Assembly (NCBI GenBank): GCA_963821495.1
Contig: CAWGEA010000003.1
Span: 1,178,001 to 1,242,000 of the forward strand
DNA: 64,000 bases
Direction of reading: 5' to 3'
Source of the DNA: AC-32 sp963821495
GTDB lineage: Bacteria > Actinomycetota > Thermoleophilia > Gaiellales > Gaiellaceae
Shown here: one piece after another, positions 17,674 through 24,585 of the stretch
How positions within the stretch are numbered: position 1 is the first letter of the stretch
How the letters are laid out: the number at the start of each line of letters is the position of its first letter
Notes under the pieces: model-generated
Told to the model about the DNA's origin: nothing
Seen by the model: only the letters and a program-made list of their open reading frames with translations
The model's database searches: none
Position numbers and translations under genes: made by a program

Positions 17674-18071
17674 CTGTGGGCTCCTCTCAGTGGTCGGATC
17701 GGATACTTGCCCTGTCCCGAGGGGAAAAGGCCCCGGCTCTGCCGAAAGACCGGGGGGCGCGGGATGCGAGCGAAGCTTGCTGGTCGAGGACGGAGCCGAG
17801 CGGCAGTTTCGCTGGGAACTAGGGCCGCCCTAGTCCGACAGGAGAAGGGCCGCCCGGCTCCTCCTCACATAAAGCGCGTCCCGCGCAAAGAACGCAAGCG
17901 TGGCCTCCACAGCTGACGGAAGAGCCGGAGCCGGGCGGCCATTTCTTACTCTCTCCCCGTAATCGAGCTCCAGGGCCGCCTAGAACCGATAGAGACGGGC
18001 CGCCCGGCTCCCGAACACTAGACGGACGGCGGCCCACCCGATCTTCCCTCCACCGATGCGTGGCTCGTTCT
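17674..18071. repeat. Intergenic REP-like repeats
   Basis: No gene is visible here. A unit of about 42 bases occurs as an imperfect direct repeat at 17820-17861 and 17971-18012; each copy holds two GGGCCGCC-type blocks and ends in GGGCCGCCCGGCTCC. A partial inverted copy (GGAGCCGGGCGGCC) lies between them at 17927-17940. The arrangement could form alternative hairpins, as in REP-type elements. No open frame of convincing composition crosses it. Confidence 0.5.
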
Positions 18072-18464
18072 CTATTGCCGACGGAGGAGCAGGCCAATGA
18101 GGAAGCCGGCGAGGACGAGCTGGGCGGGCGCCGCGATGCCGCCACTCCGGTGCCAGCCGTGGAGGCGGTGGCTGGGGAACAATTTCCGGCCGCGCGGTCG
18201 CGGGAGGCGTAAGACGTGCTCGATGTCCGGAGATGAGGCGGCCAGCGCGCCACTGACGGCAGGATCGAACGGTCCGCGCACGGCGGCGAGAAGGAGCACT
18301 CCCGCGACGCCCGAGCCGATCTCGAAGCGGCGGTCGTCGATGTCCTCGTGCGGCACCCGGTCGCCCGCAAGGTGGAGCAAGAGCCCGAGCGGCAACGAGG
18401 CTAGCCTCGAGCCGAGCAGTGAGCCACCAACCGCGCCGGTGGCGACATGCAGGGAAACGATCAG
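18072..18464 (-). CDS. Conserved membrane protein, about 130 aa
   Basis: The frame encodes an N-terminal hydrophobic stretch (LHVATGAVGGSLLGSRLA), the sequence LHLAGDRVPHEDIDDRRFEI, a second membrane stretch (GVAGVLLLAAVRG), a conserved-looking SSPDIEHVL segment and GRKLFPSHRLHGWHRSGG, then a last helix (LVLAGFLIGLLL). The His/Asp-rich motifs on one face resemble YdjM-like membrane metal-hydrolase relatives, but I cannot assign an activity. A stop at 18474-18476 limits the start; only CTG at 18464 or TTG at 18395 are available, and the latter would cut off the first helix. Confidence 0.6.
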   Translation of the reverse strand: MIVSLHVATGAVGGSLLGSRLASLPLGLLLHLAGDRVPHEDIDDRRFEIGSGVAGVLLLAAVRGPFDPAVSGALAASSPDIEHVLRLPRPRGRKLFPSHRLHGWHRSGGIAAPAQLVLAGFLIGLLLRRQ

Positions 18465-18508
18465 GTCGCGACCTTACAACCTGGGGGCTAGCCGCTTTCG
18501 GTTCCCGA

Positions 18509-18751
18509 TCAGTGCCCAAACCTGTGCAAGATCTCGTCCCTCTGTGTGGGCCCGAGGCTGTCGAGCGTCAAGATCGCCATGCAGCGAATGCACGTGTCCC
18601 AGCCCGCAGCGATGAGCCTGTCAGCGCCCATGCCGCCACCCATGAGCTCGAGGACTCCCCGTAGCTGCTCGCTGTTGCCGATGGGCCGAACCCGAAAGCC
18701 GTAGCTCTTGCCCGACTCGATGCTTTCTCCGCAGTGAGCACACTCAGCCAT
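18509..18751 (-). CDS. Small zinc-ribbon protein, 80 aa
   Basis: The protein begins MAECAHCGESIESGK and has a second Cys pair in DTCIRCMAIL, giving two CxxC knuckles about 47 residues apart that could bind one zinc. The middle is Gly/Met-rich (LELMGGGMGADRL). There is a GGAGGAG ribosome-binding site just upstream on the reverse strand (plus-strand CTCCTCC near 18760). Function is unknown; the layout suggests a small structural or nucleic-acid-binding protein. Confidence 0.6.
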   Translation of the reverse strand: MAECAHCGESIESGKSYGFRVRPIGNSEQLRGVLELMGGGMGADRLIAAGWDTCIRCMAILTLDSLGPTQRDEILHRFGH

Positions 18752-19319
18752 GTGCCTCTCCTCCTTCGTCTAACTCGCGTCGATTCGTCCAGTGGCGCAC
18801 GCAGATAATCCTCGCTGTTGGGCGCGAGGTGACCTTAAGGTCGCGTGAAGCTGCGCCCCGCTCGTCCCCGTGATTCGGGCGAAGCGAAGACGCCCAGCCC
18901 GACTTGAAGATGAGCCAGATGGCGTATTGAAAGGCGCCTCGCCGAAGCGATACCGTAAGGGCCGTCCACGAGAAAAACCCAGTCTGCGGCATATGGAGCC
19001 GGAGCACCTCAGCACTCCCCCTTGAGGGGCACGTTCCTTAGCCGCAGCAGGAACGAACGCCACGCTCCGGCTCCACCTAACTCCAGCCTCGGGCACGGTT
19101 ACGTGCGCTGCCCGGCGGGTGTATATATGGGTTCGGAGCCGAGCGGAGGCTTAGGGGGAGACTCGCTGTGGTCGCTCGGCTCCTCCGCGTGGCCCGTCTC
19201 CCGCGTTCGAGGGGTCGAAAGCCCGGAGAGCGGAGTGGGACGGGGCCAATGGCGGCTCGCCGTGCCCGCGCGAGCCCAAGGTGCCGTGTCCCGCCTGCAG
19301 ACGCGGGATAGTGGTCGTG
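18752..19319. other. Non-coding stretch with inverted repeats
   Basis: These roughly 570 bases hold no convincing gene. Two inverted-repeat pairs are visible: GGAGCCGGAGC near 18994 with GCTCCGGCTCC near 19064, and GGAGCCGAGC near 19136 with GCTCGGCTCC near 19178. An AT-rich TGTATATATGG near 19120 could be a -10 region for the downstream membrane-protein operon. Confidence 0.35.
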
Positions 19320-19811
19320 ATGACCGCTGCCGCCGAGCCGCCCCGAAGCCGACGCGTCCTCAGGCTGATCGCTGTCGAGCGGGCTGGTCGTGGTCTGCTG
19401 CTGCTCGCAGCCGGCGTCTATCTGCTCTTTCACCTCAACAGCGATCTGGGCCGGTTGGGAGAGCGGGTGATGCGGGCGATCGAGCTCGACCCCAGACGGC
19501 CGTTCCTGCACCGCATCGTGGCATACCTCCACCACCTTCACGCCTCCGAGCTGCGCATCGCGGCGATCATCGCGCTCGGCTACGGCCTGCTCGAGCTGGT
19601 CGAAGGGACCGGGCTCTGGCTCGATCAGCTGTGGGCCGAGTACCTGACGCTTGTCGCGACCTCGCTCCTGATCCCGCTCGAGCTCTACGAGCTGGCCCGC
19701 CGTCCGACCATGTGGAAGGCCGGTGGGATCGCCGTGAACCTCGCAATCGTCCTGTACCTCGCCCACCTGCTGAGGCGCCGCTCGGGCAAGGCCATGTCCA
19801 ATAGCCGGTAG
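19320..19811 (+). CDS. DUF2127-type membrane protein
   Basis: A 163-residue membrane protein with RVLRLIAVERAGRGLLLLAAG at the start, then three more hydrophobic stretches (IIALGYGLLELVEGTGLWL, LVATSLLIPLELYEL, VNLAIVLYLAHLL). The sequence EGTGLWL followed by WAEYLT and ELYEL is the DUF2127 pattern. I chose ATG 19320 over GTG 19281 because the latter adds only a short Cys-rich lead. The transporter gene starts nine bases downstream, so the two are probably co-transcribed. Confidence 0.75.
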   Translation: MTAAAEPPRSRRVLRLIAVERAGRGLLLLAAGVYLLFHLNSDLGRLGERVMRAIELDPRRPFLHRIVAYLHHLHASELRIAAIIALGYGLLELVEGTGLWLDQLWAEYLTLVATSLLIPLELYELARRPTMWKAGGIAVNLAIVLYLAHLLRRRSGKAMSNSR

Positions 19812-19820
19812 AGGGAGGGA

Positions 19821-20690
19821 GTGCTGTTCGACGAAGTCTGGATAGGTCTCTGCCTCGCGCTCGTCTCGGCACTAGCCGTGAACTGGGCCTACACGAAGGA
19901 GCACGAGGCGGCAGCCGCAATGCCGCCGCTCACTCCTCGGCGGCCGTTTCGCTCGTTGAGTCTGCTGCTCGGCAACCGCGGCTGGCTGATCGGCTTCGGC
20001 ACCGAGACGGCCGGCTGGCTCGTCTATGTGGCCGCCCTCCGGCTCGCACCGCTCAGTCTCGTGCAGGCCGTCAGCGCCTCGGGTATCGCCATTCTCGCGC
20101 TCTTCGCCGCGCACGGCCATCCAGGCAGGCTGGCACTCTACGAGCGACTCGCGGTAGGGATCGCACTGACCGGTCTGGTGCTGCTCTCGGCGTCGCTCGT
20201 CGGCTCCACGCCCTCCTCGCACACACCGCACCCGGCCAGCGTCGTGGTCTGGCTCGTCGCCTCCGCCGGCGCGGCGGTCGCCCTGATCGTGGTGCGCCTC
20301 CGCCTCTCACGTGCCGCTGCGCTCGGGCTTGCCGCCGGGCTCCTCTTCGCCGATGGAGACGTCTCGGCGAAGCTCGTCACCTCGGGTGGGATCTGGTTGC
20401 TCGCGTTGCTCTCGCTGGTCGCCTGCTACGCAGCGGGCACGAGCGTGCTTCAGGCAGCGTTTCAGCACGGCAGCGCGCTAACGGCCGCCGGGATCGCGAC
20501 TCTGGTGACCAACGCCGTACCGATCGCGGCCGGCTTCGTGCTCTTCAACGAGGCGCTGCCGCCGGGCGTGCGGGGGATGCTGCAGATCGCCGCCTTCGCC
20601 TCTATCGTCGCCAGCGCCGCGCTCCTCGCAACCTCAGCCGCAGCACGATCAGACTCTGCCAAGGCTGCAGAGCCGACCCCCAGTCGCTGA
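19821..20690 (+). CDS. DMT-family (EamA-like) membrane protein
   Basis: A 289-residue protein with about nine or ten hydrophobic helices and the internal repeat typical of drug/metabolite transporters (LRLAPLSLVQAVSASGIAIL in the first half, ALTAAGIATLVTNAVPIAAG in the second). The C-terminal tail is polar. Members act as small-molecule exporters, or as Mg/choline-type transporters in the NIPA-like branch. The substrate is unknown. It follows the DUF2127 gene at nine bases and is preceded by a GAGGGAGGG ribosome-binding site. Confidence 0.78.
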   Translation: MLFDEVWIGLCLALVSALAVNWAYTKEHEAAAAMPPLTPRRPFRSLSLLLGNRGWLIGFGTETAGWLVYVAALRLAPLSLVQAVSASGIAILALFAAHGHPGRLALYERLAVGIALTGLVLLSASLVGSTPSSHTPHPASVVVWLVASAGAAVALIVVRLRLSRAAALGLAAGLLFADGDVSAKLVTSGGIWLLALLSLVACYAAGTSVLQAAFQHGSALTAAGIATLVTNAVPIAAGFVLFNEALPPGVRGMLQIAAFASIVASAALLATSAAARSDSAKAAEPTPSR

Positions 20691-20748
20691 GCTGTGCGCT
20701 CTCCGATGTTGACGAGGATCCACAGCAACCGCGAGCACAGCATTCCAT

Positions 20749-21396
20749 TCAGTCGACGCTGGCTTGCTGCGCGCCGCTGAGCGACTCGTCCCCGCGCCGA
20801 GGCAGCGCGGCCCAGCGTGCGGACAGCGAAGCCGCGTCGAGTCGCTCGGCGGCATCGAGGGCCTTAGCGGCCCGCTTCGACGTCTTCCGGCCGAAGGCGC
20901 CACTCAACACCCACTTGCGAGTCAGTCGAACGAGACGCAGCCTGTCGTCGGCCAGCCGGGGAGTGCGCTTCGGATCGAGGTAGAGATCGATTGCCAGCTT
21001 CTTGACGAGCCCCGGATCGCTCGGCGCACCGGTTGCCAGCTCGAGTCGGTAAGCCACGAGCGAAGCGAGCACCTGCAGCTCCCGCACGCCCGTGCGGACG
21101 CCGACCCCGATCGAGACGGCGCTCGAGACAACCATCACCCACGGCACCCTCGTCAGGCGGGCCCCGCGAGCCAGCCTCCGGACGACGGGCACGGCGAGCA
21201 CAACCACCCTCTGGATGTCGCCCGCGAGCGCCTCCGTGTCGGCGTCGCCCGCGAGGCGCCGCTTGCCATCAGCGGCCGAGGCTATGCGCTCGTCGGTGAG
21301 CAGCATGCGGTCGATCGCCTTGTCCGCGAGCCTGCCGACGGCCTCGACGAGCGCTCCGCTGGCCTTCCACGCAGAGGATATGGCCACCGCCTTCAA
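20749..21396 (-). CDS. Hypothetical protein, 215 aa
   Basis: A mostly helical protein that I do not recognise with confidence. A hydrophobic stretch (PWVMVVSSAVSIGVGV) lies near residue 85, with VRELQVLASLVAYRLE after it, and the C-terminal third is very basic and Ala-rich (GRKTSKRAAKALDAAERLDA). The pattern is loosely similar to EcsC-type proteins. It is separated from the DUF4389 gene by 27 bases on the same strand, so the two may form one unit. Confidence 0.55.
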   Translation of the reverse strand: MKAVAISSAWKASGALVEAVGRLADKAIDRMLLTDERIASAADGKRRLAGDADTEALAGDIQRVVVLAVPVVRRLARGARLTRVPWVMVVSSAVSIGVGVRTGVRELQVLASLVAYRLELATGAPSDPGLVKKLAIDLYLDPKRTPRLADDRLRLVRLTRKWVLSGAFGRKTSKRAAKALDAAERLDAASLSARWAALPRRGDESLSGAQQASVD

Positions 21397-21423
21397 CGGG
21401 CCGTCACCCCGTTTGCAAGCCGC

Positions 21424-22866
21424 TCACGGACGCAGTCGGAAGGGCGGGTACTCGTCCCGCATCAGCGCCGCATAGGCCACGACGCGGAACAGCCAGCGAT
21501 TCATGCCGAGCACGAAGTCGAAGATGTCGCGCGGGTAGCGAGCGGTGAAGAGGAGCGCAACCGCGGCAATCAACACGAGCAAATCGATCAGGCCGCCGCC
21601 ATACCAGTGCGAGTGCCAGAGCCCAGACCACCAGAGGCCGCCGAAGTACCAGCCGCCGGCAAAGACGGAGACGACGAGGTACTGCGGAATCGCGAGCAAC
21701 CACCACTTGACCAGCACGAGTCCGCGCGAGAGCCGCTCGGGGTAGGCGACATCGAGCGTTGCCGGGTAGTCGGGGACCGGATCGAGGGTGAAGGGTGGGT
21801 AGCGGTCGGTGGCGAGCGCTCCGTACGAGTAGAAGAGCACGCGCCAGGTCCAGCGCAGCACGCCGACGTTGAACTCGAAGATGCCGCGCGGGTAGCGGCC
21901 GGTGAAGAGGATGGCGAAGAAAGCGATCACGGAGAGGACGAAGAAGGCGACCCAGAGGATCGCCAGCACGACGTAGTGCGGGAGCGCAAGCAGCCACTTG
22001 ACGAGCCAGAGCCAGCGGTTGAGGGGCTCGTCGAGCTGTCCTTCCACGAGGACCGGATAGCCGGAGCTGACGCCAGGCTCGCCGCCGGCAAGGGCAGCGG
22101 GCGGCGCTGAGCCTGCTCCCATCGCTGAAGCGAGGGGAGCCGGTCTGCGCGCACCGAGGTAGATCAGGCCGCTGCCTCCGAGCAGGAAGAGGAAGCCTCC
22201 GGTCAAGAGGCCGGCGGCGATCCAGCCGAGGAAGGAGAGCTTCGCGCCGAAGCTCGCGTCGACCGCAACCGGCCGCGAGCCGTCTGCGTTCATCGCCACC
22301 ACCGACCATTTGCCCCTGCGCACGCCCCAGGTGAGCGTCTGCGATCCCGAGCCCCGCGCCGAGGCGACCCAGAATCGCTGCCGCGCGGGAGGCGTCACCG
22401 GGGCGGTGCCGGCGTGGTGGCGGTAATCGACCGAGAAGGGATCTGCCTCGAAGTCCGTGACCTCCTCGTAGCCGGTGCCGGCGAGGTAGTGGGTGACGTC
22501 TTCGTTTCTGCCGATGCCGATGAAGATCGCCTTCCTCGAACCCGGGCTCGAGGCGGTGATCCGCACCCGTGCGTAGCGTCCCGAGCCGAAGACCCAGCTG
22601 GGCGCGTCCGTGCCGACGTCGAGGCTCTTCGAGGCGATCGCGTAGGAAGAGCCTGCGAAGCGGTGAGCATGGGTCGTGAAGAAGCCCTTGCTGTCGGTCT
22701 TGGCGCTCTTCGCCCAGAGGAGTCCGCCGCCGCCGGCGAGGAGCGCCAGCGCGAAGAGAACGGCGAGCGCGCCGAAAACGATCATCACGACGCGGGCGAC
22801 GCGGCGGCCGCGGACTGGCTCGGCTCGATTGGCGGTCGGCGGATCAACCATCTGTGTGGGCTCCAT
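21424..22866 (-). CDS. Membrane protein with two DUF4389 domains
   Basis: A 480-residue protein with an N-terminal membrane helix (VARVVMIVFGALAVLFALALL), an extracytoplasmic beta-rich domain (about residues 50-200), a second helix (FLGWIAAGLLTGGFLFLL), and then two copies of a DUF4389 module. Each copy has a RW..LVKWLLA-PHY type start, a hydrophobic helix, and a FTGRYPRGIFEFNVGV or FTARYPRDIFDFVLGM motif followed by RW.FRV.AY..L..D.YPPF. The role of this family is unknown; the layout suggests a membrane sensor or envelope protein. Confidence 0.8.
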   Translation of the reverse strand: MEPTQMVDPPTANRAEPVRGRRVARVVMIVFGALAVLFALALLAGGGGLLWAKSAKTDSKGFFTTHAHRFAGSSYAIASKSLDVGTDAPSWVFGSGRYARVRITASSPGSRKAIFIGIGRNEDVTHYLAGTGYEEVTDFEADPFSVDYRHHAGTAPVTPPARQRFWVASARGSGSQTLTWGVRRGKWSVVAMNADGSRPVAVDASFGAKLSFLGWIAAGLLTGGFLFLLGGSGLIYLGARRPAPLASAMGAGSAPPAALAGGEPGVSSGYPVLVEGQLDEPLNRWLWLVKWLLALPHYVVLAILWVAFFVLSVIAFFAILFTGRYPRGIFEFNVGVLRWTWRVLFYSYGALATDRYPPFTLDPVPDYPATLDVAYPERLSRGLVLVKWWLLAIPQYLVVSVFAGGWYFGGLWWSGLWHSHWYGGGLIDLLVLIAAVALLFTARYPRDIFDFVLGMNRWLFRVVAYAALMRDEYPPFRLRP

Positions 22867-23095
22867 TCACGGCAGGACGGGTGCCACAGAGTACGGCGTA
22901 GTCACCGTCGATGTTCTGGACTCCGCAGCTTTCACCGGTTTGCACTCCCAAGCCGAGCCTTGCGCGCGACAGTGAGGCCTCGATCCACACGCGGCTCGAC
23001 GCGCGGGCGGTCAACAGGAGGCAGGCCGTTGCTGAAGCACTAGTCGAGGAATAGTCCCTGGCTGGGAACAGAGAGGAGCACCGATCGCCGGCGCT
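22867..23095. other. Intergenic region, nothing recognised
   Basis: These 229 bases lie upstream of the DUF4389 gene and downstream of the lipoprotein gene, both on the reverse strand. They should hold the promoter of the DUF4389 gene, but I see no clear hexamers, hairpin or coding frame. Confidence 0.3.
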
Positions 23096-23380
23096 TCATC
23101 GGCAGCGCCCCGCGACTATGTGTTCGACCTCGCCGTCCACGATCGTGTAGCAAGCTCTGCTGGACTGGTGCTCGAGCGACGTGTCCGTCGAGTCGTAACA
23201 CTCGTAGCCTGGAATTTTCCCCTCGCCGAACGCGACCGTGCCAGCGGAGCGGCACGTCCACTCCGTATGTCCACCGCTCGAGAGGCGGAGGTGCTTCTCG
23301 ATCTTCGACCCGCTTCCGCCGCCGCAGCCCGCCACGACCGAGACGATCCCCACGAGCATCGTCAACATCAGGCCTCTCAT
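23096..23380 (-). CDS. Small lipoprotein
   Basis: A 94-residue protein beginning MRGLMLTMLVGIVSVVAGCG: a short hydrophobic signal ending in the lipobox VVAGC, so it should be lipid-anchored on the outer face of the membrane. The mature part has three further cysteines (WTCRSAG, GYECYD, RACYTI) plus a C-terminal Cys in VAGRCR, which could form two disulfides. An AAGGA ribosome-binding site seven bases upstream supports the ATG at 23380 over a GTG at 23398. No family was recognised. Confidence 0.65.
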   Translation of the reverse strand: MRGLMLTMLVGIVSVVAGCGGGSGSKIEKHLRLSSGGHTEWTCRSAGTVAFGEGKIPGYECYDSTDTSLEHQSSRACYTIVDGEVEHIVAGRCR

Positions 23381-23436
23381 GAGTCGTCCTTCGAACACGG
23401 GGTCATCACCAGGCGTTCACGCTACGCGGTCGGTGC

Positions 23437-24354
23437 TCAGAATGCGTTCCCGACCGACTTCCACTCACGGAGGCGCTGTGCGATCAGCTGGGCCCGCTCC
23501 TCCTCGCTCCCGCCGTCCAGCACCTGGAAATCCGAGGGGTCGGCTCGAAGGTAGACGCCGGAGGTTCGGGCATTCAGCCCGGGATCGCGATCCGACCGTG
23601 TCGTCCAGTACCCGGTGGCGCGGTCGGCGGTCTCCACCCTGATCTCGCCGGTACCCTCGAGCTGCGGGGCATCCGCGTGCCGAGGACGCTCGCCCTTCCA
23701 GAAGTAGAAGATGCCGGCCGGATCCCTGCGCTCCTTCGCGGCCTCGCTCCAGTAGCGGGCCGACAGGGTGCCGTCTTCCTGCCAGGCCCGGCCGTTCACA
23801 TCCAGGCCGCCGTCACGGTCCCGCGAGATGCGCAGAAGGCTCACCGCCGAAGGTTCGCTCTCGCTTCGCACGGTAAGCGAAAGCTGCCACCACAGACCCT
23901 CGACGAGGCCGCGGCGGCCCTCGGTCTCGATCGCCCTGCGGAGCTTCTGGTTGATCGCGCGAACCTCCGCCGGGCCGGTGGCCGGGTCGTAGCGGACGGA
24001 GGTCAGCCCGAGCAGGTCGCTCGGCAGCTTCGAACCGTTCGCGTGGAGGATGAACGTGCGCCGGATGCCGAGCGCGCCGCCGAACAGCCCGGCCTCGAAC
24101 ACCACGTTGTCGCGCGGCGACGCCTGGCCGGACTCGGACGCATCCGTCGTGGTCCAGTCGTCCTGGGCGAACACGAATGCGGCGAAATCGACCTCCCGAG
24201 AGAGCTCGACGAGCCGGTCGAGGGTGGACCGCCCCGGGTTGAACGTGGTCGTCCAGGGCTCCACGTCGGCGACGTCCGCGAGCCCGCGCGTGATTGCCTG
24301 GAGCAGTTTTGCCTGCTTGCCCGACGACCCGAGGAAGATGCGCGGGTTGTTCAT
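23437..24354 (-). CDS. TIR-like (CAP12/PycTIR-type) protein
   Basis: A 305-residue protein. Residues about 4-135 match the predicted nucleotide-binding TIR-like domain of the CAP12/PycTIR group: RIFLGSSGKQAKLLQAI, VEPWTTTFNPGRSTLDRLVE, FAAFVFAQDDWT, then SPRDNVVFEAGLFGGALG, where the Glu of FEAGL is the expected NADase residue. The remaining 170 residues are beta-rich and contain FYFWKGERP and TTRSDRDPG; I do not recognise this second domain. ATG 24354 removes an unrelated 40-residue upstream extension. Family members act in antiphage defence by NAD+ depletion, but no cyclase/effector operon is adjacent. Confidence 0.75.
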   Translation of the reverse strand: MNNPRIFLGSSGKQAKLLQAITRGLADVADVEPWTTTFNPGRSTLDRLVELSREVDFAAFVFAQDDWTTTDASESGQASPRDNVVFEAGLFGGALGIRRTFILHANGSKLPSDLLGLTSVRYDPATGPAEVRAINQKLRRAIETEGRRGLVEGLWWQLSLTVRSESEPSAVSLLRISRDRDGGLDVNGRAWQEDGTLSARYWSEAAKERRDPAGIFYFWKGERPRHADAPQLEGTGEIRVETADRATGYWTTRSDRDPGLNARTSGVYLRADPSDFQVLDGGSEEERAQLIAQRLREWKSVGNAF

Positions 24355-24585
24355 GCGCGATTCACCTTTTCGGTCAAGAGACGAGGCCAGCGTACTCGAC
24401 TTGATCACGTAAACCACCTCCGTAACGCGCGCCTCTCGCGTGTGCCAGCACCCGAGAAGAAGCAGGGCGCTCAACCTAAAGGGTCACGCGTCTGCAGCGG
24501 ACAGCCGGCGCGGCGGGCGAGACGCACGACGTGGATGAGCGCGGCTAGGCCCGCCCGAACGGCCGACGATCGATTGAGTGCACGG
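24355..24585. other. Intergenic region between TIR-like and copper-oxidase genes
   Basis: Both neighbouring genes are on the reverse strand, so this should contain the TIR-gene promoter and the end of the oxidase transcript. I see no convincing hairpin or coding frame. Confidence 0.3.

Noticed and set aside
12900..24354. Pairing of the class III cyclase with the TIR-like protein as a Pycsar defence system
   Set aside because: The cyclase belongs to a large zinc-ribbon/ATPase/TPR regulator, lies more than 7 kb from the TIR gene and is not in its operon. Pycsar cyclases are small and adjacent to the effector.
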